A stretch of 64,000 nt of DNA from Tetmemena sp. SeJ-2015 (lineage: Eukaryota; Ciliophora; Spirotrichea; Sporadotrichida; Oxytrichidae). Positions within the stretch are counted from its first letter, which is position 1, and each line of letters begins with the position of its first letter. Shown one piece after another: positions 35,918-46,626 of this stretch. The notes under the pieces were generated by a model that saw only the letters and a program-made list of their open reading frames with translations, had not been told where the DNA came from and ran no database searches. A program made the translations under genes and the position numbers. The stretch spans positions 1-64,000 of the forward strand of contig JAJKFJ010022931.1 of assembly GCA_027382625.1 (NCBI GenBank), written 5' to 3'.

Positions 35918-36944
35918 ATGGATAAATTTGGTTCTTAATTTTCAAAGTGCAATAATTGCTAAGTAAACTTAATAACTTTCATGCCTTTGTCAAAGCAACA
36001 TAAAAAGGCCTTTGAAGAATGTAATGATCCTCGCATGCCAAAATTCAGATACTGCCTCTCAACTTAAGATGGGAGTGATATTAATTTCTTCTGCAAGACT
36101 TGCTTCTTTTTAAAGTAAAAGTAACACTAGCCATTTCAGAATTTGTGGTAACACCACAAGAAAACAATAGAATAAATGACAAGAAAAATAAAATAGATAG
36201 AGGAAACAATGCATTTGAAAGATTAACAATTGTTGAAGAAAGAGAAAGATTGTGAGTATCTTCAACAAAGCAATGCAGCATTATGGAATGCATTTAAAAA
36301 AATGAGTTCTTAAGGCATTTTGGCAATATAAGTAGAACCTTACAAAGGTGAGGATTTAGCAAGTAAAACTGTTACCAACTAATAAAACATAGGATTTGCG
36401 ACTAATAAAGTTTAATTGGCAGATCAGAAGGAGATGATTCATCTAAAAGTATAAATAAAAATTGTAGGGCATTTCATATCTGAAAGAGTACGGCTAATTA
36501 TGTTATTCTTATCATGCTCTCTTCTAATTCTTATTTTGCAATAAATTCTTGAGAAAATGGTTAGCCGTGTCTGAAATAGATATTGATTGCTACCTTGTTT
36601 AAAAAAAATTAAATAGAAGTGTTTTCATATGCTTCCTTCACCAAGAAGTTGACAGAGAGTTTGAAAATATAGAAATTTCGTTTGGCGTTGTTATATAGTC
36701 AAATTAGAAGCTAGTCTTCTGTAAGCTGAAGTTTCTAGAAGTTAATTAATTAATAAAACTTAATTAAATAAATTACTTTGAGAATTAAAATAACTAAGTA
36801 AGTGTTAAAAATAATTAAGTGTCTAATTGCTAATTTTAAGATATAGGATTAACCTAATATTTAAGAGAGAAAGCATTTAAGAAGGTAATAAAGAACGATA
36901 GTGTTCAAAGTAATAACCAACACTTAAGCAATTTTAATTAATGA
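35918..36944 (+). pseudogene. D2: subgroup D gene with an altered 3' half
   Basis: The D module is intact: QFSKCNNC, LITFMPL, KFRYCLSTQDGSDINFFC, KTCF. The first frame ends at TGA 36572-36574 after 218 codons, with a hydrophobic tail (LIMLFLSCSLLILIL) unlike other D genes. Shifting one base near 36485 opens a different frame that stays open to TGA at 36942-36944. Its sequence (WLAVSEIDIDCYLV, HQEVDREFENIEISF) is protein-like but not similar to other D tails. Either a frameshifted gene with a replaced C-terminus or a chance frame. Confidence 0.55.
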
Positions 36945-37333
36945 AATTGCATTTATACCTCTGTATCTTATCTTATTTCATTACACATTCAAGGATAAAA
37001 CGAATAAAAGGGCAATAATATTTTATCGAACAAGATTTCTCTAAATCACTCTCACCATTTTTGCTTAAATAATACGAAAGTCTAATTAAATTCTTAATAA
37101 ATTGCAGCTAAGAGAGCCTGTTAATGAATAAGAAAATGACTGTAATCAAGTAATTAACATTAAAATACTTAAAATAAACAACACCAAATCTAATGAAGTA
37201 AAGCAACATAGAAAGATTATTTAAAATAGTTATAGATTAAATAAGTTGTTTTGTTTATATAATGAATAGTGTTTAAATATAGAGTTATTTCATAAATTAA
37301 TGAGACTTTTAAGAAATTATATAATTTATAAAA
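36945..37333. other. Intergenic between D2 and D3
   Basis: A plus-strand frame of about 120 codons (from ATG at 36942) reads KSLSPFLLKQYESL and ERLFKIVID. With only one stop codon in use this can be chance, and no paralog supports it. Confidence 0.35.
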
Positions 37334-38274
37334 ATGGACTATGTAGGGGCCTAATTTTCAAAGTGCAATAGTTGCTAAGTAGAATTAATAACTTTCTTTT
37401 CTTTGTCCATGGAAAATAAAAAGGCATATGATAAATTAAATGTAGGGATCCATGCAAACCCTAGATTAGATACTGTCTCTCAACTTAAGATGGGAGTGAT
37501 GTTAATTTCTTTTGCAAAATTTGCTTCTTTTAAAAATAAAAGTACATGAAGCCATATCTGGATTTATAGCGCATCTATAAAACAAAAGTAGAAAACTTGG
37601 AATGCGAGTTGAAGGTGACAGCAGCTATTATGAGATGGACTGATAATAAATTAGAGAGGAAAGAAAAAGAGATATCAGAACTTAAATAAGAAGTTGTAAC
37701 ACTCAAGAAAAAACATTCAGAAATTTTATCAAAAGATGATAAATTAGTTTCAGAGGTGGCTTAGAAGACAAACTTATTTCTATCCAAATAATCCCAAAGT
37801 TATTCTGAATTATTTTTAAACTATGAGAATAAGAGATACTCAACAAGGGATATTAACAAAGTAGGTTTGGTATGTAAACTCTTATCAATCAATGCTAGCT
37901 AAAATTAATAAATAGATTTACAGTAATACAATCAAGAGAGTCTTATCATAAGATAGTTCATATTATTGAATACACAATTTAATGCGAAATTTATCCAAAG
38001 ACTCTCAGTTAATGATCAGGAAATTGAAAATTAAAAGATTTTTCAAGAAGCACAAGAGAATTTTGTGTTTATTAAAAAAGAAGTAGTAATTTCTCAGGAA
38101 TTTTTGGATGATTTGTTGATTCTCAGTAAGAAGTATTATAAAATATTTTTAATAATAAATGAAGAGTAGTTTAAAAAGTTAAAGAAGTATTTTGGACAAG
38201 CAATATAATATTTAGAATAACATATAAAGGTAAAAAATCAGATAGATAGGAATATGATTGTGAAAATAGCTTGA
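37334..38274 (+). pseudogene. D3: subgroup D gene with one frameshift
   Basis: Reads QFSKCNSCQVELITFF, then loses one base at about 37437 (GATAAATTAAATGT; one more A would keep frame). In the next frame the D module follows (IRYCLSTQDGSDVNFFC, KICF) and the protein is open to TGA. Length fits a single lost base (313 aa if restored). The tail FKKLKKYFGQAIQYLEQ differs from D4-D7 but matches the detached relic behind D4. May be functional if the lost base is a sequencing error. Confidence 0.75.
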
Positions 38275-38433
38275 TAGTTCTAATAAACTATTTTATATTT
38301 TATTTAGATAATTTAACTTAGTTAGCTAGACAAGAAAATTAATTAAAATGACTTAATTTCATTAAATATTTAAATCTTGAATGTTTAGATTTTGTTACTT
38401 TATAAAGAGCAGATTTATTGTGAAAATAAAAAA

Positions 38434-39401
38434 ATGTCAAAAATAGTTTCTTAATTTTCTAAATGCAAAATTTGCAATGTGGATCTTATTACTTTCATGC
38501 GATTACCAGATTAATAGATGAAGGATTTTGAATAATGCAATGATCCATAAAAGCCCTAATTTAGGTACTGCATCTCAATGAGGATGGTAGTGATATAAAC
38601 TTCTATTGTAAGAAATGCTTCTATGTGAAGCAGAAGCAATACAAGCCATACCAAGATTTGTATCACCGCTACAGGAAAATAAAGAATGCCTCTTTGAGAG
38701 ACACATAAGACTGAGATATAGTAATACGATTATTAGATAGGAATTTGAAAAATAAGTAAAATATGATAGATAAGCTGAATTTAGAGAAATCCTAGCTCAT
38801 AGAAGAAAACAAAAAGTTATCTGAGCAAGTAACATCTATGAGATAAGTTTTTTAGGAAGGAAGGATACATGTTGAGTAGATGTAGCGCTTTATGAGCGAG
38901 CTTCGTGAATTGCTTGAAAAAAATACTGTGCATCCAGACTAATAGTAGTTGTAAACGCAAGCTCTAAAGAAATTTATAGATACACTCAATTCTTAACTGA
39001 AGCCAGATATGAGTGGCTAATCTAAGAGTGAATGCCATGACTTCGTGCAAGAGGTTTTACTTAAAATCTTAAATGAGTCATAATTACTAGGAGAATAGTA
39101 AATTATTAAGATGAATCTTTAGAGTGTAGCAAACCTGCTTTAGGAATTAGGAAAAGACTTAAATAAAAATAGTCAATTCGTGTTAGAATTGAATTAGCTC
39201 AATGAGTAATTCTAAACTTAATATAAGGGTGTTCATAGAGAGCGCTTTGAGAAAATATAAGCTATTATCAATGACACTTGTTAAGCATTTGAATAGCAAG
39301 TTAAAGATAAAATTAGCTTAAATCAAATTGATTCTCAAGAATTGCTTGGCTACTACGAAATTTTCAAGAAGTTTTTAGAAGAAGTTAATTAATTCAAATG
39401 A
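38434..39401 (+). pseudogene. D4: subgroup D gene, one frameshift and one TGA
   Basis: MSKIVSQFSKCKIC opens the frame. A single base is missing at about 38576 inside the D module (TCAATGAGG, where D5 has TCAAATGAGG). Past it the module (DGSDINFYC, KKCFYVKQKQYKPY) and the coiled coil are intact to the C-terminal EEVNQFK. A TGA at 38712-38714 (DTQD-stop-DIV) aligns with Phe in D5 and Ser (TCA) in D7. It shares the repeated motif RERFEKIQAII with D5. Confidence 0.75.
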
Positions 39402-39410
39402 AAAAGTAAT

Positions 39411-39520
39411 GTTTAAATAAATTAATGAAAAGGAGATTGATAAGCTTAAGAAGACTTTTGGAGAAGCAATATAATATTTAGAGGAATAAATAAGTGAAAA
39501 GCAGAAAGCAATACGATGAT
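39411..39520 (+). pseudogene. Detached C-terminal relic of a D3-like gene
   Basis: Immediately after the D4 stop a frame reads INEKEIDKLKKTFGEAIQYL and ends at a TGA. It matches the D3 C-terminus (KKLKKYFGQAIQYLEQ), not D4. It marks a fusion or unequal-exchange junction between D3-like and D4-like units. Confidence 0.65.
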
Positions 39521-39676
39521 TACGAAAATATGATTGTGGGTTATAATATCCTTTAGAAATTTCTAGATTATTTAAATCAAATTGATCTACAAAAATGTCA
39601 ATTAAAATGAATTAATTCCAGTTAATCTTAATTAATTATTCTTTAATATTTAAATCTTAACAATAAGTTTGGCTAT

Positions 39677-39694
39677 TTGACATTGTGCAAATTT
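39677..39694 (+). promoter_or_regulatory. Shared upstream motif, D5
   Basis: TTGACATTGTGCAAATTT, 15 nt before the D5 ATG; 16 of 18 bases match the site before D7. Confidence 0.4.
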
Positions 39695-39709
39695 ATTATA
39701 AAAATAAAA

Positions 39710-40678
39710 ATGTCACAAATAGTTTCACAGTTTTCTAAATGTAAAATTTGCAGTGTAGATTTAATTACTTTCATGCGATTACCAAGTTAAGAGTAGAGAG
39801 ATTTTGACTAAGTTGAGGATCCTAAAAAGCCTCAATTCAGATACTGCATTTCAAATGAGGATGGCTGTGATATCAACTTTTACTGTAAGACTTGTTTCTA
39901 TGTGAAGCAGAAGCAATACAAGCCTTATCGAGACTTATATAGACGACATAGGAAAATCAAAAATGCCTCTTTAAGAGACACATAGGACTTTGATATAGCT
40001 AAACGTGGGTTTATTAGAACACTGGAGTTGAAGAGATAAGAAATCCTCCAACTTTAAAATGAAAATACCTAGTTAAAATAAGAGAACTAAAAACTATCTG
40101 ACGAAGCTTCGACAATGAAAAAAGCTCTTGAAGAGAGTACTAAAAATTTTGAATGGACGAAGCGTTTTATGAAAGAGCTTCATGAACTTATTGATAAACA
40201 CACTGATCAGCTAGATTAATAGTAGTAGTAAATTCAAGCACTAAAGAAGTTTATTGCAACACTCAATTATTCACTCAAGCCAGATATGGGTGACTAATCT
40301 AAGAGTGAGTGCTATGAAATCGTGTAAGAGGTTCTACTTAAAATATAAAATGAGTCAAATGTATTAGGAGAATAGTAGAAGATCAAGGAAAATCTTTAGA
40401 ATGTAGTAAACTTACTTTCAGTCTTAACAAAAGACATATAATTAAACAATGAATTCGTGCTGGAATTGAATAAGATCAACGAGTAATTCTAAACTTAATA
40501 TATGGTTGCTCATAGAGAGCGCTTTGAGAAAATATTAGCTATTATAAATGAAACTTGCTAAGCATTTGAAAAGTAAGTTTAAGACAGAAATAGCTCAAAT
40601 TAAAATGACACTCAAGAATTGCTTAACTATTAGGAAAGTTTCAAGAAATTTAAAGAAGAAATAAATTAGTTCATTTGA
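39710..40678 (+). CDS. D5: Cys-pair coiled-coil protein, subgroup D
   Basis: 322 codons, uninterrupted, ending in TGA. QFSKCKICSVDLITFMRLP, then FRYCISNEDGCDINFYC and KTCFYVKQKQYKPY, then IKNASLRDTQD and a coiled coil with a poly-Gln stretch of TAA/TAG codons. The best-preserved member of the D4-D7 group. TTGACATTGTGCAAATTT lies 15 nt before the ATG and recurs before D7. Reference sequence for judging lesions in D4, D6 and D7. Confidence 0.93.
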
Positions 40679-41170
40679 ATAAGAAATTTAAATTTATTTT
40701 ACTATAAAATCTTCTTTATTTATGAAATTTTTTAAATATAAATTATTAGATAAAAAATGAAAGAAAATTATAATTAAATCAATCATTAACTTTATTTTAA
40801 TATGAATTTGTTCTTTGTACTCATTGTCATTTTTCTATTATATTTTTTATAATTATTTTTCAATTACCAATAAAAAACTGCAATTAAAAAGTTTAGAAAC
40901 TTTTAAAAATTTTATGTTGTTAACATTTAAATAAGCCATTTTAATTTTTATAATTTCTTGTTGTAAAGCAATTTTATGTGATATAATTTTATTAAAAAGG
41001 ACTTTATAACTTTAAGATAGATTTTTCAAAATTTGGCTTCCATTTATTTAAAAATGAATTTTACCAAAAATAATTAAAATAAAAATTATAGAACTTTTGA
41101 AAAAGATTGATTCTTTAACATTTGTTTTGGTTACTTACAGAACTCTAATTTTTTTATAAAATAATAAAAA
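40679..41170. other. Intergenic between D5 and D6
   Basis: AT-rich; no signal recognised. Confidence 0.5.
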
Positions 41171-42150
41171 ATGTAAAAAATGATTTCTTAGTTTGCTATA
41201 TGCAAAATTTGCAATTTGGTTTTGAATGATTTTAAGTAATTACCAGATCAGCAGTAAAAAGAGTTTGAATAATTTAATGATCATAAGACGCCTCAATTCA
41301 GATACTATATTTCAAATGAAGATGGTTACAATATATACTTTTACTGTAGGAGATTTTTCTATGTGAAGCAGAAGCAATACAAGCATTACAGAAATTTATA
41401 TCGCCGCCATAGGAAAATCAAGAGTACGGCTTTAAGAGAAGCTAAGGACTAGGAAAAAGCAAAACACAAGTTAATAAAAATAATGGAAAAGAAGATAGAG
41501 AGGAGAAATAAGCTTTAAAAATTGAAAGACTTGCGCAAAAAAGAAAACCTGGAAGTTGTTAGAGACAGTAAGTAAAACCATATATGCCTATTAGGAAGGT
41601 TTAAACATATTTTCTGCAAATGGAAAGTTTTATGAATAAGGTCTTTGAATAGGGTGCTCAAAACACAGAATAACTAGATTAATAGTAGAAGGAAAGGATA
41701 AATCTACAAAAAATTATAGACTAACTAAATATATCACTTAATCCTCCTGAAGATCAAAGTGCTTAATCTAAGATTGACTGTAATAAATTTTTGCAATATG
41801 TCTCAGATAAATTAAAAAAATGAATAAATTGAATTAGAACAGTGGCATATAAAATGCAAAATTTTAAGATAGCATTAAAATTGTTCAAAGATTTAGAAAC
41901 AGATTTAGAATAAGTAATGCATTCATGTAAGAAATGAAGTAGATCTAAGAGGTATACTCAATTTCATATGCAGAAGTTCTTAAAGGACACTTTGAGATAA
42001 CAAAAGGCATTATAAATCAAACTTTCTAAGAACTTGAAAAATAAAAATAGGATTTACTGAGCTCAAATAATTAAGACTCTAAAGAATTAATTAATTAGCA
42101 ATTAAGAAATTTTCAATAAATTTAAGGATGAAATAAGTTAATTTGTTTGA
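41171..42150 (+). pseudogene. D6: degenerate subgroup D gene
   Basis: The frame begins MQKMISQFAICKIC. The D module has lost two Cys: FRYYISNEDG (Cys to Tyr) and FYCRRFFYVK (Cys to Phe). Then three shifts follow: before ESFMNKVFEQG, in an A-run before MNKLNQNSG, and before the final DEISQFV. At least the A-run shift fits one lost base. Loss of metal ligands shows genuine decay rather than read error alone. Confidence 0.8.
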
Positions 42151-42597
42151 AAAGGGATTTAAATTTAGTTACAATCCATTTAATTAATATAATCATTTTA
42201 ATAAGTTATGATGAAGTTGTTAAATTTTTTTAAAATAAATAAATGCGATTTCAATATCCAGGAGGGAAATATTTATAAAAATAAGGCTTAATATTATTGC
42301 TAAGTTTAACGTTTTATTTATTGAATAAGTATTAATAGTTATAGAAAAAAGTAGTGAAGATTTTATATATAAATTCAACATAATGAATAAATTTGCTTTA
42401 ATTACACTTAAAATTACTAAGGTAAAATTTATGAACTTTGTATTTTATAAACAGAAGCAACTTTAAAATAACTTTTATTAAATTTTATTTTTAATATAAA
42501 TTAAAAACCAAATTAGTAAACCTTAGCAAAATTTAACTCTTTAAAAATTAGTTTTGAAAACTTGACATAGTTCAAATTTAAAATATTAAAAATAAAA
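42151..42597. other. Intergenic between D6 and D7
   Basis: AT-rich; contains the motif listed at 42562-42579. Confidence 0.5.
42562..42579 (+). promoter_or_regulatory. Shared upstream motif, D7
   Basis: TTGACATAGTTCAAATTT, 18 nt before the D7 ATG, matching the D5 site. Confidence 0.4.
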
Positions 42598-43551
42598 ATG
42601 TAAACAATAGTTTCTTAATTTTCTAAATGCAAAACTTGCAATGTGGATTTGATTACTTTCATGCGATTACCAGATTAGTAGTTGTAGGATTTTGAATAAT
42701 GCAATGATCCATAGAAGCCCTAGTTCAGGTACTGCATTTCAAATGAGGATGGTTGTGATATAAACTTCTATTGTAAGAGATGTTTCTATGTGAAGCAGAA
42801 GCAATATAAACCTTACCAAGACTTATATCGCTGCCATAGAAAACTCAAGAATGCCTCTTTGAGAGACACATAAGACTCAGAAATAGCACATCGGTTACTG
42901 AGTAGGACAACGCAAACGATATTATGATAAGTCGTCGGGCTTTATTAAGAAAACTTGAGGTTGTCTGAGATAGTATACGAAACTAAATAAACTCTAGAAG
43001 AAGAGAGGATATATTATCAATAGATGAAGCGCTTTGTGAGCGGAGTCTTTGAGTTTGTGGAGCTAAATTATGAAAAGATAGATCAGTTATAAATGTAAAT
43101 ACTTTCTCTACAGAAATTTACAGAGAAACTTAATTAATCGCTTAACCATAATGAGGAGTAAAATATTTACTAAAACAATGAGTGTCAAAAGTTCCTGAGA
43201 GATGTGTTAGCAAAATTAACAGTTGAGTAGGATTTATTTGGATCAAAGCAGGAGATTGAGGGAAATATCTAAAATGCATTTTAATTGTTCAAAGTCTTGG
43301 AAACAAATATAAGAATAAACGATACATTCATTTCAGAAATCAGATAAGTCTTTGAGTAATTCTAAAGTGAATACATAAAGAATCATAAAATGCGCTTTTA
43401 AAACATTAAAATTATCGTAAAGGATGCTTGCTAAGCACTTTAATATTTTCAACAGGATAAAAATGGCTCAAATAATAATGAAACTCAAGAATTAGAAGCC
43501 TTTTCGTAAAATTTTATTCAATTTTATGCTGAAATAAGTTAATTTAATTGA
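42598..43551 (+). pseudogene. D7: subgroup D gene with one in-frame TGA
   Basis: A 317-codon frame without indels: QFSKCKTCNVDLITFMRLP, FRYCISNEDGCDINFYC, KRCFYVKQKQYKPY, then a coiled coil to AEISQFN. One TGA lies at 42925-42927 (QTIL-stop-QVVGLY), in a region where D5 has Gln-rich sequence. The segment around it is shorter than in D5. All five Cys are kept. It may make a truncated protein of about 109 residues holding only the Cys module. Confidence 0.75.
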
Positions 43552-43734
43552 GAAAAAAGATTTCCCTTTAAATATGTTTTTAATTAAATATCTTAATATT
43601 ATTTACCATTAATGGGTTTATTATTTTTGTGAAAATATAACAATACGAAAGGATAATGAAATTACTCGCAAATATTTATATAAATAAATTTAACATATAA
43701 TATATATAATTGATGAAAATAAAAAATTCTGTAA

Positions 43735-43745
43735 TTGAATATTCA
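43735..43745 (+). promoter_or_regulatory. Palindromic element upstream of D8
   Basis: TTGAATATTCA, 42 nt before the D8 ATG. Confidence 0.5.
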
Positions 43746-43787
43746 GAATAATTTACTTTTTGGTGCGCTTTTTTATAAAAATAAAAA

Positions 43788-44819
43788 ATGGATTCAATGT
43801 CGCGCGAGTTTTCTAAATGCTTTGCTTGCCAAGTAGACTTAATAACTTTCTTGCCTTTGACAAATACTTAATAAAAGGCATATGAGGAATACTAAGACCC
43901 TCGCAAGCCTTAGTTTAGATACTGCCTCTCAACTTAAGATGGGAGTGATATAAATTTCCTTTGCAAATCTTGCTTTTACAAAAAGTAAATTGAGTACTAG
44001 CCCTATCAAGATCTATTTGAATTGTCTTCGAGAATAATTAGGGAGTGCAAATAAGACATAAGGACCTATTGGGAAGCAGTGCAAGATATTACTAGTGAGG
44101 TAGAGTAGCTTAGAAAAGATTAAATCACGTTCAAAAGAGAAATTGCTATGTACAAGAGAGAAGTTTTTTTATTAAGATCAGTGAATAAAGATTAGCAAAT
44201 TAAATAGGATGAAGAAGATGAAGTATAAAATGGTGAACTTTCAGCTGAGGTAGTATCAGATTTCCAAAAAATGGAAGAACTTTTGAAAGTCAGAAGTGAG
44301 TGAAGCGGCATCTGGCGATGGAAATGTCAATTCTTTAAATATTTTCTAGATTAAATTAGCGGCATGATGTAAAATGAAAATCTATAGAATGCGTTCCTAA
44401 CTTCGAGAGAATTTTACACTCTCATCTATGATAAAATTCAAAAACTAAGAGAAGAATCTCACTTACTCTGAAAAAAGATAAATATAAATGAACTTCTCCA
44501 CGAAACATTTGAAAGTTTCATGAAATTGTAAAAGGACTAGGTTGTTTCTTATGATTTCCTTGAGGAAATAAATTCATTTAGCTTGAAGTTTGAAAGAGAG
44601 TTTATGAAGGTAGATGAAGAGAAGGTTATAAACTTATAAGAAGCATTGGATTAAGCAATAAAAAAAGTCAATGAGTAAATTGAGGAGTAGAAAAATTCTA
44701 ATTCAAATGAAATTAAAGACTTAAAACACTTTAGAGACTTGTGTATAGCATAAGATAAACTTAGTTAAATTTGTGAAGAGGTAACTTTATTCTGGCATAA
44801 AATAAATTTAAATGATTGA
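43788..44819 (+). pseudogene. D8: subgroup D gene with two in-frame TGA
   Basis: A 343-codon frame without indels. Module: EFSKCFACQVDLITFLPL, FRYCLSTQDGSDINFLC, KSCFYKKQIEYQPY. TGA occurs at 44301-44303 (VRSE-stop-SGIW) and 44469-44471 (SHLL-stop-KKIN). The sequence after each TGA remains charged, helical and gene-like (DFLEEINSFSLKFERE, KDLKHFRDLC). The first TGA would leave about 171 residues. The palindrome is present upstream. If TGA always terminates here, the conserved 3' half should be drifting. Confidence 0.75.
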
Positions 44820-45291
44820 AGAATAAATAGGTTTTAATAATATATAAAATTTAACTTCAATTAAAGATTAAGAGCAATTTATTTGATTTTAACTCAAATG
44901 ATATTCATATTACAGCTAATTTATTTTATAAACTCTATTTAAAGTAATGAAGGAGGTATAATCCATTTTTAGCAATAGAAACTCTAATTATGCGATACAT
45001 TCGTATAGTATAGTTATATATAACAAAATTATTTATAATATAAATGAAAAATTATTAAAATCTTAAAATATTTGGATCTAATTTTAACCTTCCTCATCTA
45101 TTTAAAATTATAAACTTTAATACATTAAGAAATATAAATTCAAATTTTTGTAAAATATGAACTTATTATAAATCTATGAAATTAAGCACACTGTTTTCCA
45201 TTTTAATATATTTCTGAATTAAAAATAATCAAAAGATTTTAGTTCTATAAAACTAAATCTATTCTTTATTTAATGATTTCTATAAATTTGA
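44820..45291. other. Spacer left of the transposon
   Basis: AT-rich; no signal recognised. Confidence 0.5.
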
Positions 45292-45347
45292 TATTAAGAT
45301 AATGCTATTGATTTTTCAAAATTTTATTTAAAATGAACAATTAACAG
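45292..45347 (+). repeat. Left terminal inverted repeat
   Basis: 56 bp, identical to the reverse complement of 46284-46339; starts TATTAAGATAATG and ends AACAATTAACAG. Confidence 0.9.
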
Positions 45348-45897
45348 TAAGAATTTTATATACATCATTTGCATGACTTTTTTCATAAATTATTACCTTT
45401 ATAACGAATAATAAAACTTCAAAATGCGGAGTAATAAGTTACAATGCCTGAAGTGAGATTTATAATTTGAGTATGTTTGTTACTTTTAATTCTCAAAGCC
45501 TCTAACAAGCAACATCTTAGTAAAGAACCGTAGCTGATCTATGTTATTTCTTTAATCCTTTTTTTACTGTACACTTTTCTCGTTGAGGCTATCAGTGGTT
45601 GTATTCAAGGAGTGCCGCTCAAAGAAATTTTAAGAATTGTTAATTTTTCTCCATTTATTTTTTTTTTCTTAAAGTCTCATTTTGAACAAGCCAACTTTCT
45701 AATAAAGTGCCTCCTCAAAATTCGATTAAAGTTATTTTTAATGAATTTCAATCCATTTTTACATCCTTTCTTTATCTCGGAATTAAATTCTCTTAGTCCA
45801 CCTCTGTTATTAGCAACTCGATTTTGAATGTGGCTCTCCAGCTTTACTTCTTTTCAATCTTTTCTTAAACTCATTTTTGATTTCCATCTATTCAGTG

Positions 45898-46104
45898 TCA
45901 AAACTTTATCAATGTCAACATTCCGCACAGGCCATTCATATATTTACTTCTTATCGTTTCTCTCTCAAGATATCTAAATGGTCCACCTCCTCATTTTCAA
46001 CAGCACTCAGCAAATTTTAGTGATTTTGAGCCCTCGCAAAAATAAGTTCTCCTCTTTTTAAAACGTTTCCTATCGCAAAATGCAAGTGTTGAGTGCATCT
46101 TCAT
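45898..46104 (-). pseudogene. Tc1/mariner-like transposase fragment
   Basis: The minus-strand frame reads LAFCDRKRFKKR and then GGGPFRYLERETIRSKYM. This resembles the catalytic region of Tc1/mariner transposases, where F-x-D-E-K-R-F is followed by MVWG and by G-x-GP-hydrophobic-E-x-T-x-x-S-x-KY. Two TGA codons lie just before GGGP, and the spacing between motifs is shorter than usual. The DNA-binding part and the last catalytic acid are not found. Non-autonomous at best; the assignment rests on motif resemblance only. Confidence 0.4.
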
Positions 46105-46283
46105 AGTAGCACGCAAGATAAAAGGGACCCAGTCATTTCTAATAAAATTATTCTAATTAAAATTAATAAAAAAATAGTATTTTATATTTAAGTTACTCCT
46201 ATTATTATGTAATGATAAATTCAAACAGCCTCCTTAATCCACTGTTTCCATTAGTCTTTTTATTGAAATTCTTAAACGATCTG

Positions 46284-46339
46284 CTGTTAATTGTTCATTT
46301 TAAATAAAATTTTGAAAAATCAATAGCATTATCTTAATA
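46284..46339 (-). repeat. Right terminal inverted repeat
   Basis: 56 bp, perfect inverse of 45292-45347; outer end ATCTTAATA. Confidence 0.9.
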
Positions 46340-46571
46340 CCTTTTTCTTCTCGGTTAAATTTAAATATAAAATTTGATATAGATGATAAATAAGTTTGAA
46401 ATTATAAAATTTTATTTTAGCATGGAAGCTAGTTTTGTTTTTATTTTTAAATAATTAAATTTTAATTTTACAGATCAGGAAGGAGAAATTAATTCTCTAT
46501 AATATTTTTTTGTAATGATGAATTAAAATATATAAATTTTCTTTTTTTCTAAGCTATTCATATATAAATTT

Positions 46572-46583
46572 TTGAATATTCAA
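46572..46583 (+). promoter_or_regulatory. Perfect palindrome upstream of D9
   Basis: TTGAATATTCAA, 43 nt before the D9 ATG. Confidence 0.55.
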
Positions 46584-46626
46584 TATGCTTATAAATTTAT
46601 GCTAAAATATTTTATTATATATAAAA

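Larger units (their letters stand above)
45292..46339. mobile_element. 1048-bp element with 56-bp terminal inverted repeats
   Basis: The two ends are perfect inverted copies of 56 bp (45292-45347 and 46284-46339), beginning TATTAAGATAATG. Each outer end is TA, as expected for Tc1/mariner insertion at TA or for TA-bounded ciliate eliminated sequences. The interior is less AT-rich than the flanks and carries a broken transposase-like frame on the minus strand. Identical ends suggest a young insertion. It sits in the D8-D9 spacer and disrupts no gene. Confidence 0.85.

Noticed and set aside
36081..36293. Minus-strand 70-codon ORF
   Set aside because: Shadow of the D2 Cys module and linker on the plus strand.
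45612..45827. Plus-strand 71-codon ORF inside the transposon
   Set aside because: Low-quality hydrophobic sequence; the element's recognisable coding remnant is on the other strand.
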